Positions 54,191-63,844 of a DNA stretch of 64,000 nucleotides are shown here, one piece after another. The notes below the pieces were generated by a model, which did no database searches, had not been told where the DNA came from, and saw nothing but the letters and a program-made list of their open reading frames with translations. Numbering within the stretch: position 1 is the stretch's first letter; every line of letters starts with the position of its first letter. The position numbers and the translations under genes are program-made. This stretch comes from Candidatus Poribacteria bacterium (lineage in GTDB: Bacteria; Poribacteria; WGA-4E; WGA-3G), in assembly GCA_028818705.1 (NCBI GenBank), contig JAPPNJ010000217.1:1-64000 (forward strand), in the 5' to 3' direction.

Positions 54191-57100
54191 ATGATAAAAC
54201 AAGCAGATCAAAGTGAACCTCCGCTCCGCTGTAGCCCCTTCCAATTAGCCGATGGAGACCCCGGGTGGGGACCCCGACTTGCAAAATTCAAGCACCAGTG
54301 TTTAAATTTTACGCCCGTCGTATGTGTTTTGTTGCTGCCTCTGTTTCTTGTTATCGGGTGTGGGACATTAGCAACTGACCAGCAATCCAATGTACCCTTT
54401 GAAGATTCCCAAGCAGGTTTGGTCCCTGCGAAGACGTGGTCCGTGGAACGGACGCTTGTTAGCAGCGAGGTTAACTGTATTGCTGCGGATTCAGACAATG
54501 TGTGGATTGCGACGGCGAGAGGGGTTTCGCGCTGGGATCGCCAGCCGGATAAGTGGATACACTATACGATGGAAGATGGGTTGGCGAACGATATAGTAAA
54601 TGCCGTTGCGGTTGATGGGCAATGGGTCTGGTTCGCTACGGATGAGGGTGTGAGCCGCTATGATATGCAAACAAACACTTTTGCGACCTACCGAACTATT
54701 GATGGTTTAGCGAGCGACCATGTCTCCTCTATTGCGGTGGACGGGAACTACGTATGGTTTGGGACATCCGAGGGGTTGAACCGTTATGACAAAACGATTG
54801 ATAGTTGGGCGGTACGTACTCGGAAAGACGGGTTGGTCAGCGAGGTAATTACAACGATCGCCGTCGAGTCGGAGTACGTCTGGGTTGGTACTGATAGGGA
54901 AATAAACCCGGATCCGCATGGCTGGGATGAAGATCCGCGATTCAGCAAAGGTGGCGTAAGTCGCTACCACCGAGATACCGATTCTTGGAATAACTATACG
55001 AAATCAGATGGTTTGATAGACAGCGAGATTGCAACGATTGCGGTGGATGATGACAGCGTTTGGTTTGGCACACAAAATGAGGGTGTCAGTCAATACAATC
55101 AAGTTGATCAAACGTTTATCAAAACATATACGAAAACGGATTTGCTGAGAAGTAATATGCTCACCTGTATCCGTGCCGATGGGTTCCAGGTCTGGTTTGG
55201 AACTGCCAATGCGGGGGTGCATCGTTTCATCAAGCCTGTCAACACATGGGTCCACTACACAAAAGCAGATGGATTGGCGAGCAATCACGTGAGCTGGATC
55301 ACAACGCAGGGTAATGATGTCTGGTTTGCGAGCAAAGAGGATGGGGTGAGCCGCTTTGATAAGGTAACCGGTGAATGGACGATTTATAAGCAAGCCGATT
55401 TTCTCGCCGACAACGATGTACGAGATATAGCACGTGACGCAGATGGAAACCTCTGGTTGGCGACAGTTGCTGGGATTTCAATTTACTCTCCTCACACGCG
55501 CAATTGGGAAGTCATCTCTAAAGAAGATGGATTGCCAACTCCCTATATCACATCGATATATATTGCTCATCAGCAGTCAACAATCGAGCAGTCTGGGGCA
55601 GAAAGTAATACGCAACCGCCACAGGCTGACAGCCGAGAGCCGAGAACCGAAAGCCATTCCCGAGTCTGGATTGGAAGCGATCGAGGGCTTGGTACACGGC
55701 CGTATTTAGGCGATGATTGGACGTTTCAGACACCATCTTGGGTGCAGACGCGGGGCGAGGCTTTTGTAACATCAGTTGATACCGATGCTGTATCACAAGA
55801 CCACCGCATCTGGCTTGGTACGAGTTCCGGTCCTGCAATGTATGATACAACTTCTCAGGAATGGACACAACTTGCCCTGACGGAAACACCCAAAAATCCA
55901 CTCATATTATCTGTACTTGTTCGTGGTGTGAACGAATGTAAAGCAGAGCCAAATTGTGCATGTGTGGGCACAATTTGGTTTGGTGGTGCGGAAGGTGTTT
56001 GGCAGTATTCGGTTGAAGGCCAGGAGATGCACCGTGTTGCTGATGGGCTTCCCAATTCTTACGTTAACGTCCTCCTTTCTACAGGCGAAAACGAAGAACA
56101 AACACAATGTGAAGCAGAGCCAAATTGTGCCTGTGTGAGCACAATTTGGGCAGGAACACGCCAAGGGCTTGCAAAATATGACAGGACCCGCCAGCATTGG
56201 ATGCCGCTCTCCTTTAACAAACAATTACCCTCACCCAATGTCACAGCACTCGCCTTTCAAGATGGCATCCTCTGGATCGGCACACCTCAGGGTTTGGGAA
56301 GCTACACGATCGCTTCCGATTCCTGGAATTCCCTCTCAAGTATACCGTATAATGTTCGCGATATCCTGTGTGGAGCGGATGGAACACTCTGGTTAGCTAC
56401 AGACACGGGGCTTGTTGAATATAATACGCAAAGTGGAAGGGAGATACTACATCAGTCCCGTCCAGTGCGAAAGCCGTTCCTTGAAACCAAGGTCTCGCAC
56501 ATCAAGTTTGATGGTGATTACATCTGGTTCAATAACTGGGGTACTTCACCGAACGGTGGTATTGTGCGGTTTCATCGTCCAACAGAAACGTGGCGACGTT
56601 TCACACGCTTGGATATTCTGAAGTCTACTCAGAAAAGGTCCATGACACTCGTGCGTTGGACGTATATTGACACCGACGCGGTCTGGTTTACAACAGACTA
56701 TGGAGTTCTCCGCTACGATAAAAAGACGGATACATGGGAGCATTTTACAACAGAGGATGGGCTCTCTACAAACGATATAAGTAAAATTGCTGTGAGTGAG
56801 TTGAGCGTCTGGGTCATTCCGATGATAGGTTTGGAGTTAAACCATTATAGTAAAGCGACTGGGACATGGGAAGTGGTTGAACCAGAAGATAGTCGCCAGA
56901 TTGAGCGTGTAAATGCACTCGGGGTTGATGGCCCCGAAGTTTGGTATGCATCTGGACGTGGGCTCACTCGTTACAATGAAATCACCCGTGAGTGGAAGGA
57001 TTTCGGACCAAGGGATGGACTGGCAGGTAGAGGTGGGGAGTGGATTACTGTGGATGACGATTTTATTTGGATTGCACGTTCGGAGTGGGACAGGGGCAGT

Positions 57101-58567
57101 AACCGCCCGTTGTCACGATACGATAAGAAGACAAAACAGTGGACGACCTTTTCAACGAACGACGTGCTTGCTGCGAGAACTATTAGGCGTATTGTCGCAA
57201 CAAAGAACGATGTTTGGATACTCTACAGACCTTGGGACGATGCAGGTGTTACGCGATACGACAGGCGGAACAAGGAATGGACGACTATCAGATCAGGACG
57301 CGGAACGCTTGAACTGGCAGCTGATGATGACTATCTATGGTTAGCTGCACCCAATAATGGGCTTCGAAGATTCCATTTCGCCTCTGGCACTTGGGCAGCG
57401 TTTAGAGATATCAAGGGGCTGCTCCACAACCATGTGGGTGAGTATGGACTTGCTGTCGATGAAGACTATGTATGGGTAGGGACCCTGCGCGGGCTTTCCC
57501 GTTATGATAAACGGAAGGAATCTTGGACCCCCTTGACAGCGCAGCCAACCCTTGTTGGACGCACTGTCCGGACGGTAGATACAGATGAGCGTTTTGTCTG
57601 GGTCGGTACCGATAAAGGTATGTCCCGCTACGATAAGTCCTTAGGGACCTGGAAGCATTATCGGCAGGAGGGTGGATCCGAAAACATAGAATCCCACGGC
57701 GGACATTGGCACCAGCATCGACGGAAAAAGAAAAATACACTCTCCGATGACGTTGTGAGTTCTATAGTGGTCGATGACCAATACGTCTGGGTCGGTACAC
57801 GGGATGGAGCGAATCGATTTGATAAGTTAGCACTGCGGTGGGATCAATACAAAACTGAGCATGGGTTGCCTTCTAATAGTGTGACTTCTGTCAGCAGCGA
57901 CGGCAATAACATCTGGGTTGGTACGAATTCCGGGATTGGAAAGTACCCGCGCACGGCGGACGACCTTAATGCATGGATTGTCTACACATCAGGTACCGAG
58001 ATCCAGCCTTCCGCTGTATCTAAAGAGTTCGCGGAATCATTGGTTACCGATCAAATTTGGTGTATCACGGCGAGCAAGAGACACGTCTGGGTCGGTACAC
58101 GCCGAGGTGTAAGCAAATACGATGTCGGTAGAGATATCTGGAAGACAATTACAGTAGAAGATGGACTCGCGAGCGATGAAGTCAGTTGTATCGCTATTGA
58201 CGGGGATCGCGTCTGGTTTGGCAGTGATCGCGGTGTGACCCTCTATAATGAAAAGACAGAAGTTTGGGCTGCCTATACGACAGCGGATGGACTCGCCAGC
58301 AACAAGGTTACCACTATCGGTGTTGACGGTACAGAGGTGTGGATCGGTACCTATAATGCAGGGGTCAGTCGCTTTGATCAGTTAGCAGATACTTGGACGA
58401 CTTACACCCGAGAAGACGGTTTGGCACATAACGGCATCCTTTCCATGACAATAGGTAGTACCTACGTCTGGTTTGGCACATATCGTGGATTGAGCCGTTT
58501 GGATAAACGCACAGGCATCTGGACAACCTTCACGGAGTCCTATGGACCGGAAGATATTTTGCGATAG
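54191..58567 (+). CDS. Giant lipoprotein propeller of two-component-sensor type without a kinase
   Basis: A 1458-residue lipoprotein. GGGAG precedes the ATG; the lipobox region is VVCVLLLPLFLVIGC (Cys near residue 57), so the leader before it is unusually long and contains a G/C-rich palindromic stretch. The rest is some two dozen repeats of the Reg_prop kind (VWIATARGVSRWDR, VWFATDEGVSRYDM, YVWVGTDKGMSRYDKS), the outside domain of hybrid two-component sensors; here there is no membrane segment after it and no kinase. Two blades carry in-frame insertions ending AEPNCACVGTIW and AEPNCACVSTIW from a DNA palindrome. A ligand-binding role on the surface is inferred. A signalling partner is unknown. 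Confidence 0.78.
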   Translation: MIKQADQSEPPLRCSPFQLADGDPGWGPRLAKFKHQCLNFTPVVCVLLLPLFLVIGCGTLATDQQSNVPFEDSQAGLVPAKTWSVERTLVSSEVNCIAADSDNVWIATARGVSRWDRQPDKWIHYTMEDGLANDIVNAVAVDGQWVWFATDEGVSRYDMQTNTFATYRTIDGLASDHVSSIAVDGNYVWFGTSEGLNRYDKTIDSWAVRTRKDGLVSEVITTIAVESEYVWVGTDREINPDPHGWDEDPRFSKGGVSRYHRDTDSWNNYTKSDGLIDSEIATIAVDDDSVWFGTQNEGVSQYNQVDQTFIKTYTKTDLLRSNMLTCIRADGFQVWFGTANAGVHRFIKPVNTWVHYTKADGLASNHVSWITTQGNDVWFASKEDGVSRFDKVTGEWTIYKQADFLADNDVRDIARDADGNLWLATVAGISIYSPHTRNWEVISKEDGLPTPYITSIYIAHQQSTIEQSGAESNTQPPQADSREPRTESHSRVWIGSDRGLGTRPYLGDDWTFQTPSWVQTRGEAFVTSVDTDAVSQDHRIWLGTSSGPAMYDTTSQEWTQLALTETPKNPLILSVLVRGVNECKAEPNCACVGTIWFGGAEGVWQYSVEGQEMHRVADGLPNSYVNVLLSTGENEEQTQCEAEPNCACVSTIWAGTRQGLAKYDRTRQHWMPLSFNKQLPSPNVTALAFQDGILWIGTPQGLGSYTIASDSWNSLSSIPYNVRDILCGADGTLWLATDTGLVEYNTQSGREILHQSRPVRKPFLETKVSHIKFDGDYIWFNNWGTSPNGGIVRFHRPTETWRRFTRLDILKSTQKRSMTLVRWTYIDTDAVWFTTDYGVLRYDKKTDTWEHFTTEDGLSTNDISKIAVSELSVWVIPMIGLELNHYSKATGTWEVVEPEDSRQIERVNALGVDGPEVWYASGRGLTRYNEITREWKDFGPRDGLAGRGGEWITVDDDFIWIARSEWDRGSNRPLSRYDKKTKQWTTFSTNDVLAARTIRRIVATKNDVWILYRPWDDAGVTRYDRRNKEWTTIRSGRGTLELAADDDYLWLAAPNNGLRRFHFASGTWAAFRDIKGLLHNHVGEYGLAVDEDYVWVGTLRGLSRYDKRKESWTPLTAQPTLVGRTVRTVDTDERFVWVGTDKGMSRYDKSLGTWKHYRQEGGSENIESHGGHWHQHRRKKKNTLSDDVVSSIVVDDQYVWVGTRDGANRFDKLALRWDQYKTEHGLPSNSVTSVSSDGNNIWVGTNSGIGKYPRTADDLNAWIVYTSGTEIQPSAVSKEFAESLVTDQIWCITASKRHVWVGTRRGVSKYDVGRDIWKTITVEDGLASDEVSCIAIDGDRVWFGSDRGVTLYNEKTEVWAAYTTADGLASNKVTTIGVDGTEVWIGTYNAGVSRFDQLADTWTTYTREDGLAHNGILSMTIGSTYVWFGTYRGLSRLDKRTGIWTTFTESYGPEDILR
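55935..55985 (+). repeat. In-frame palindromic insertion 1 inside the propeller gene
   Basis: CCAAATTGTGC (55949-55959) pairs perfectly with GCACAATTTGG (55968-55978) around an 8-base loop. It encodes the extra peptide ECKAEPNCACVGTIW just before the conserved IW(F/A)G of a blade. Confidence 0.65.
56107..56156 (+). repeat. In-frame palindromic insertion 2 inside the propeller gene
   Basis: The same 11-bp arms (56120-56130 and 56139-56149) with a changed loop, encoding QCEAEPNCACVSTIW. The flanking AAGCAGAGCC is shared with copy 1, so the insert is about 42 bases, a multiple of three. Confidence 0.65.
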
Positions 58568-58600
58568 CGGAGTGGCCTGACCGCTGACGGCTAATAAGAT

Positions 58601-60580
58601 ATGGAAACACACATAGCCAACCAAAAATCCCGGTTCCGTGCCTACCTTCCTGTTAAATGTCTCTTTTTATTTTTGAAAGTCTGGTTGTGTTGGTCTCTCA
58701 TATTCCGTGCTGAGGCAGAGGACGCGTACAGTCTATTTGGCAAATTGTTTCTATCCGGACGTGTTGAATACGATTTCACAAACAGACGAAACTTTCTCGC
58801 GGATACAGAAGAAGAGCGGGTCAGACAAGACCGTTTCGATTTCGACCGCCTATTTCGGCGTGGTTTCCACAGTGTCATGGTCATTGAGGAGACAGCGGGG
58901 ACAGTCAAAAATATCCTAAGTCTCGGAGAAGTTCCAACCACCTTCACAAAATTCACCTTCGATCAGATTGACATGAGTGGTGTCCGGTGGGAGGTCCGCT
59001 CCAATCGCACGGATTGGACGATTCTAATGGTTCCAGGCTTGCTTAACCGGCTGAACGGGCAGGAAGGAAGCATGGAAGGGTCTGGTATCGGCTTACGTGA
59101 AGTCACAAAGTTTGGTAAGTCGCAGTTAGGACTCTCTTGGTACTTCCGCGAGACGCCTGTATGGGCGGTGGATTTGGAAACGAATTTCACCAACTACGGT
59201 ATAAAAGCAGAGGTGGCTGTTACACCGAAAAGCGCGTTGCAGAAAAACTTACGTTCACGTTTTGATGCGACAACAACGGTTTTCAAGGCATTCCAAACTG
59301 TTGGTGATACGCTTTTTCAGGCAGAGGCGTTTCGCGTCGGTCCAAGATTTGATGCCTCTCGTTCTGTCGGTGATAACGATGACCAGGACCGCTACTCCGA
59401 TAATACCCCCCTCGATCCTCCATCCCTAATTATTCCCGGTGATCTTGACAAAAATAACAACGGTATCTTTGATTATGAGGATGACATCCTCCTTTTTGAT
59501 GTCGATGAGGATTTCCTTGACGAAAGTGATCGGAACAACAACGGTATCCGTGATGAGGAGGAGAATGATCAAGATCCCAATTACGAGTTTGATGTCGGGC
59601 TGCAAGGTGTTCGGTTATTTATGAATCGTAAAATAAGCCATCAAGCCAGTGTCGTTGACTTGGATTTTGGGTTGCAAATCGAAGAAAATCTCAGACTCAG
59701 AAATACTCCTACTTCAACGAAAGCGTTTGCGAATCTTATTTACCAGAAAGAACTTCCACACGCTTCTTCGCTCATTTTTGAGAATGAGTTGAAGTTGGTG
59801 AAAGATCGGATCCCTGATGAGACGTGGTATTATGCTGGATTTTTGGGTAGACAAGACGAAGAACTTTATCGCTCACAACCAGAGATCTGGGAAATGGAGG
59901 AAGACGGTGATATTCGGTTCTTCGGTGTTGATGGTGGTACTGAAGTCGAAAAACGCCGCAAGGATCCGCTCCTGATGCAGAACGATCTAATTAATACTGC
60001 CAAAATCACGTGGGAATACTTGGGAATTGAACGAATGGTTACGACGGCTCGCGCCAAAGTTCAATACGACTACGATTTTGAAAAAGACAATCAACATTAT
60101 GAGGTTGGCATTTTCAAAACCCTCTACCGGATGCGTCCTTCCAAATCGCTTGAGATCAGTCCGATGTTCAAATACACCGTCCGTAACGGCTTTCGAATGG
60201 CGGAAGACAAATTAGAATACCTTTTCCTAAAGGGTGAAGTCGATGGCAGGGATGTCACCCGTCGGCTCCGGTTACGCGAAATTGAGCGAGCAAATGTACA
60301 GGATATGGCTTCGGCGCTTATCCTCAAGATCGTCTATCAATTTACGAAAACCATCAAGCTCACCGGTGGTGGGCAAATTCTTCTGTTCAACGATATGCTT
60401 GACAACGATAACGATTTTGCCCGTCAGGCGCTATTGGCTGAAATGGAAAAAAGTTTTGTCGCCTACGAGAAACAGATGTTTCTGCATGTTGGGGCACGAT
60501 ACATAGATCAGCGTGCGATTGGAGATGTAAACGATCAGAATTACATGGAAATTTTTGTACGAGTCTTTGGAAAGTTTTAA
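58601..60580 (+). CDS. Outer-membrane-type protein with Asp/Asn-rich calcium-binding-like loops
   Basis: A 659-residue protein with a signal peptide (CLFLFLKVWLCWSLIFRAEA) and long stretches of alternating beta strands of outer-membrane kind. Residues about 275-330 contain DLDKNNNGIFDYEDDILLFD and DRNNNGIRDEEEND, thrombospondin-type or EF-like calcium loops. The end FVRVFGKF has a C-terminal Phe typical of barrels. It lies 33 bases after the giant propeller gene, so it may be its outer-membrane partner. No ribosome site is clear before the ATG and no named family is recognised. Confidence 0.65.
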   Translation: METHIANQKSRFRAYLPVKCLFLFLKVWLCWSLIFRAEAEDAYSLFGKLFLSGRVEYDFTNRRNFLADTEEERVRQDRFDFDRLFRRGFHSVMVIEETAGTVKNILSLGEVPTTFTKFTFDQIDMSGVRWEVRSNRTDWTILMVPGLLNRLNGQEGSMEGSGIGLREVTKFGKSQLGLSWYFRETPVWAVDLETNFTNYGIKAEVAVTPKSALQKNLRSRFDATTTVFKAFQTVGDTLFQAEAFRVGPRFDASRSVGDNDDQDRYSDNTPLDPPSLIIPGDLDKNNNGIFDYEDDILLFDVDEDFLDESDRNNNGIRDEEENDQDPNYEFDVGLQGVRLFMNRKISHQASVVDLDFGLQIEENLRLRNTPTSTKAFANLIYQKELPHASSLIFENELKLVKDRIPDETWYYAGFLGRQDEELYRSQPEIWEMEEDGDIRFFGVDGGTEVEKRRKDPLLMQNDLINTAKITWEYLGIERMVTTARAKVQYDYDFEKDNQHYEVGIFKTLYRMRPSKSLEISPMFKYTVRNGFRMAEDKLEYLFLKGEVDGRDVTRRLRLREIERANVQDMASALILKIVYQFTKTIKLTGGGQILLFNDMLDNDNDFARQALLAEMEKSFVAYEKQMFLHVGARYIDQRAIGDVNDQNYMEIFVRVFGKF

Positions 60581-60603
60581 TGTTTGGTTGACTTAGAATC
60601 GTC

Positions 60604-61587
60604 TTAATCCACTGTCTTATCTCCGCGCACTCTTTCCAATGACCCGTTCTGTTGAGCGCGCAAGGCTTCGAGTTCGGTGCGAAAAGTCGGCATGTCGTTA
60701 ATTCTCACTGCGCCAATGGCACGAATAGCACGGTCATAAGCGAGTGCCCCTGCCCCGCCGACAAACAAGGGAACATGTTCTTGAATTCCACGTCGAAGTT
60801 TTTGTAATTCATTTGCCAAGTGCGGGTCATCTGTGGGATAAACGATACTCAACCCAATCGCCTTTGCCTCGTTTTGCGCTGCGCACCCTACTATTTCTTC
60901 AGCTGGTAGGTTAGGACCGAGGTAGGTGACTTGCCATCCTTCCGAAGCTGCGGTTGTTCCCGCAATTAATGCACCGATCTCGTGGAGCTGCCCCCGCGGG
61001 GTCGCTAACACTAAGTTTGGCATTGAGGCAGATATATCAGATCCTTGACAAATATTGCCCAATAATGTCCGGACAACCGCCGTAGCAAGATGTTCATGCG
61101 CAATCCGCAAAGTTCCTGCTCTCCACTGGTTACCAATTTCCTGCATCATCGGTGCGATCAACTTTTCGAGGAAAACAGGTTGGCTAAAAGCGACTGATGC
61201 CGCGAAGAGTGTTGACTCAAGTGCTTGAGGCTGAAACTGCTTAACCGCTGCGATGCACGAAGCGATGTAAAAACGCAGGGATGCCTCTTGTGAAACTACC
61301 TCTTTCGCGATCCCGGAGAACTCTGCAACCGTTCCCTTCGTTCCAATAAGTTCCTGAAGTTTTTTGGTCGGCAGCTTTGCTATGCGTCCAATGCTATGTC
61401 CCGCCTCAGTTGCCAGACGCAGCAACGTGAGTCGCGATATATCCGTATCAGAATAGAGACGACGATTCGTTTCGGTTCTCAGCGGTGTTACCACATCGTA
61501 TCGCCTTTCCCATGCCCGAATGATAAATTGTGTTAATCCTGTCTGAATGGCAACGGTTTTAATACCATATTTGTGTTTGTCCGTCAT
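60604..61587 (-). CDS. carH: CarH-type B12-dependent light-sensing MerR repressor
   Basis: About 327 residues from ATG 61587; the frame opens at 61689, but the family starts with the MerR helix-turn-helix seen here as YGIKTVAIQTGLTQFIIRAW. After RRLYSDTDISRLTLL come the helical B12-cap domain with the photoreceptor signature W-x9-E-H (W155, E165, H166 in WRAGTLRIAHEH) and a B12-binding Rossmann domain with the lower-ligand His in GQLHEIGAL, followed by LGPNLPAEEI and FVGGAGALAY. CarH binds adenosylcobalamin in the dark as a DNA-bound tetramer and lets go in light. It is divergent from the carotenoid operon, as in known CarH systems. Confidence 0.85.
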   Translation of the reverse strand: MTDKHKYGIKTVAIQTGLTQFIIRAWERRYDVVTPLRTETNRRLYSDTDISRLTLLRLATEAGHSIGRIAKLPTKKLQELIGTKGTVAEFSGIAKEVVSQEASLRFYIASCIAAVKQFQPQALESTLFAASVAFSQPVFLEKLIAPMMQEIGNQWRAGTLRIAHEHLATAVVRTLLGNICQGSDISASMPNLVLATPRGQLHEIGALIAGTTAASEGWQVTYLGPNLPAEEIVGCAAQNEAKAIGLSIVYPTDDPHLANELQKLRRGIQEHVPLFVGGAGALAYDRAIRAIGAVRINDMPTFRTELEALRAQQNGSLERVRGDKTVD

Positions 61588-61705
61588 CAATCTTTCCCTT
61601 ATTGGAGTTCCATATCCTTTCAGTGCCGCTCTGTCAACATTTATCCTCAGTAATTGTAAACTAAATCGTGAGTGATCACGTTTTTTCATCTAAACATTAC
61701 GATTT

Positions 61706-61734
61706 AATATAACATTATGTATATTATTTGTCAA
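61706..61734 (-). promoter_or_regulatory. Promoter of carH
   Basis: On the minus strand TTGACA, 17 bases and TATATT; the spacer AATAATATACATAATGT resembles that of the opposite promoter. About 118 bases separate it from the ATG. Confidence 0.6.
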
Positions 61735-61866
61735 TAATTTTGTCAGTGAATTATCTCTGTCTAAGTTCCAGAATTAAACAGAGAGGGAATCTTAATTCCG
61801 TTTTGAATAGCGTGTTTTCAGTGGATTTTGATTGAGTGATTTTATCTTTACCATAACAACAATTTC

Positions 61867-61898
61867 TATACAAATTTGAATTGCTATAAAATTGTATA
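61867..61898. promoter_or_regulatory. Candidate CarH operator
   Basis: TATACAAATTT (61867-61877) and AAATTGTATA (61889-61898) form an inverted repeat just before the -35 box of the carotenoid operon. TATACAA-like half-sites fit MerR-type spacing, but the true binding sequence of this protein is unknown. Confidence 0.4.
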
Positions 61899-61906
61899 AA
61901 TAATTA

Positions 61907-61935
61907 TTGACATAATATAGACAATATGTAATAAT
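61907..61935 (+). promoter_or_regulatory. Promoter of the carotenoid operon
   Basis: TTGACA, a 17-base spacer (TAATATAGACAATATGT) and AATAAT, about 73 bases before the idi start. The 61735-61866 interval shows no gene. Confidence 0.55.
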
Positions 61936-62008
61936 ACTGGATATAGCGATTCATAACCCCAATTTAATCTGGCAAATCATACTGATCAGGTTAGAGGCAG
62001 GTTGATTT

Positions 62009-62578
62009 ATGAAGCAGAATCCATGTGAAAGGATACAAATTGTGAAAGACCATGTAGTACTCGTAGACCGGATGGGCAGAGAAATCGGCACCCAAGAAAA
62101 GATGCAAGCACATCGTGAAGGTAAATTACACAGCGCATTCTCGATTTTTGTCTTTAATACCGTAGGTGAATTATTGCTTCAGAGACGGGCGCGAACAAAG
62201 TATCACTCCGGTGGACTGTGGACGAATACCTGCTGTAGTCATCCGCGTCCGGGCGAAAGTTGTCATCGTGCGGCGAGACGGCGGCTTCATGAGGAAATGG
62301 GGTTTGATTGTCGATTGACAGGGCTCTTCACTTTTATTTATCATACCCAACTCGACAATAACCTATTTGAGCACGAACTCGACCAGGTCTTTGTTGGATG
62401 CTATGACGGTCAACCTACCCCGAATCCAAGGGAAGTTGATGATTGGAGGTGGATGAACATCAGCGTGTTGAAACAGGATATTCGGGAAAACTCCGAAAAC
62501 TATACCTATTGGTTCAAACTGACATTAGATCGAGTCGTTGAACAGTCCCAAAAAATCAGCATTTGCAATGAAACTTAA
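62009..62578 (+). CDS. idi: Isopentenyl-diphosphate delta-isomerase, type 1
   Basis: A 189-residue Nudix-fold isomerase that interconverts IPP and DMAPP, feeding carotenoid synthesis. The active-site Cys is in GLWTNTCCSHP, the Nudix-like segment in RRRLHEEMGFDC, and the acid-base Glu in LFEHELDQVF. Length is normal for bacterial type 1 enzymes. First gene of the operon after the divergent CarH promoter; it overlaps the next gene by 11 bases. Confidence 0.9.
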   Translation: MKQNPCERIQIVKDHVVLVDRMGREIGTQEKMQAHREGKLHSAFSIFVFNTVGELLLQRRARTKYHSGGLWTNTCCSHPRPGESCHRAARRRLHEEMGFDCRLTGLFTFIYHTQLDNNLFEHELDQVFVGCYDGQPTPNPREVDDWRWMNISVLKQDIRENSENYTYWFKLTLDRVVEQSQKISICNET

Positions 62579-63164
62579 CCGATTTGTTCATATGAGTTTG
62601 GTGTTAATATTACTTTTCTCGTTGTGGCTTAATGGTGTTGCAGCTAACGAGTCAGTGAGAGAGATGCTGGAAGTCGCACGAAAACAATTCTATGCCGCGG
62701 TTGAGGACGAGAAACAGATTGAACCTACAATTGCGTTATTTAAGCGAATTGGGCAAATGGAACCGAAATATGCTGGACGGACACAAGTCTACATCGGTGC
62801 GCTTGTTGCGCTCAAAGGGAAACACGCGTTTTTTCCCCACACCAAACTCAAGTGGGTAAATAGCGGTTTGGCAATCATGGATAGTGGCTTGGAAAAAGAT
62901 TCAGACGATATTGAAGCACTGTTTATTCATGGAACGACCTGTTACCACCTTCCATTCTTCTTCCGACGCCGTAACGATGCACAGCGGGATTTTAGGGAGA
63001 TTATCAAACATATGCCGATGCAGGTACATACCTACGACCCAAAGTTAATCACAAATATCGTTGTATTCTTGTTTGAAAATGTGAAACTGGCGCGTGATGA
63101 AGAACTATATCTTCAGACCCTCAAAGACAGATTGGAACCGCAACGTCCAGTCGCACATCAATGA
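62568..63164 (+). CDS. Small secreted helical-repeat protein of the carotenoid operon
   Basis: About 198 residues from ATG 62568, inside the end of idi; the frame opens at 62538, but this start gives a proper signal peptide (FVHMSLVLILLFSLWLNGVAA). The mature part is helical with TPR-like pieces (EPTIALFKRIGQMEPKYAGR, GLAIMDSGLEKDSDDIEALF) and a His/Phe-rich TCYHLPFFFRRR. Its stop overlaps the lycopene cyclase start. Placement in a tight carotenoid operon suggests a role in pigment or membrane handling, but no family is recognised. Confidence 0.65.
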   Translation: MKLNRFVHMSLVLILLFSLWLNGVAANESVREMLEVARKQFYAAVEDEKQIEPTIALFKRIGQMEPKYAGRTQVYIGALVALKGKHAFFPHTKLKWVNSGLAIMDSGLEKDSDDIEALFIHGTTCYHLPFFFRRRNDAQRDFREIIKHMPMQVHTYDPKLITNIVVFLFENVKLARDEELYLQTLKDRLEPQRPVAHQ

Positions 63165-63844
63165 AATATGAATATCTTTTGTTTAATCTTGTTGTTATTA
63201 TCGGACCTGTCGTATCCCAATGTAGTCGCCAAATTAGACAGGTTTCGCGTTGGCGATTGAAGCTGCTCGTGAGCGGGATTGCCATGATTCCGTATGTTAT
63301 ATGGGATGCGCTCGTTGCTGGTTCACATTGGTGGTTCAATGAGGCGTATACGCTTAATTTTCGATTATTGGGTTTGCCGATTGAGGAGTGGCTCTTTTTC
63401 ATCACGGTTCCCTTTGGATGTTTGTTGGTATGGGAAACACTGCCGCAGACTGATGGCTGGTTAGCACAGTCGAGATCTCTTCGGTACGTCAGAACAATTT
63501 TATATGCTGCACTGCCGGTCGGTGTGTGGGTTTTCAGTACGGGTAAGCAGTATACAGGGCTGGTTCTATTCTGTTTTGGACTTGTCGGGCTGCTGGATAC
63601 ATTGTTAGGTGTTGATCTCCTTCTGCGACCCAAGACCTATCTTTATCTTGCAATTGTTTTCGGTTTGATTTTGGTATTCAACGGTTATCTCACAGGGCGA
63701 CCGGTTGTTCTATATGGTGAGGCATATCAGATCAGTTTCCGGGTTTTGACAATTCCTCTTGAGGATTTCGGATACGGACTCACACTGATGCTTTTTAACA
63801 CGATACTCTACGAGAAATTCAGGGCAGTTCGGTATGAAAAATAA
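63161..63844 (+). CDS. Lycopene cyclase (CrtYcd/CarR-like membrane type)
   Basis: A 227-residue membrane protein made of two repeats, each three segments long. Each repeat has the family motif: YTLNFRLLGLPIEEWLFF and YQISFRVLTIPLEDFGYG, with PxE(E/D) as the key acid pair. In other bacteria these two halves are separate small proteins or one fused chain that cyclises lycopene to beta-carotene. A fused full-length version is seen here. It overlaps the preceding gene by 4 bases and the next by 11. Confidence 0.83.
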   Translation: MKYEYLLFNLVVIIGPVVSQCSRQIRQVSRWRLKLLVSGIAMIPYVIWDALVAGSHWWFNEAYTLNFRLLGLPIEEWLFFITVPFGCLLVWETLPQTDGWLAQSRSLRYVRTILYAALPVGVWVFSTGKQYTGLVLFCFGLVGLLDTLLGVDLLLRPKTYLYLAIVFGLILVFNGYLTGRPVVLYGEAYQISFRVLTIPLEDFGYGLTLMLFNTILYEKFRAVRYEK

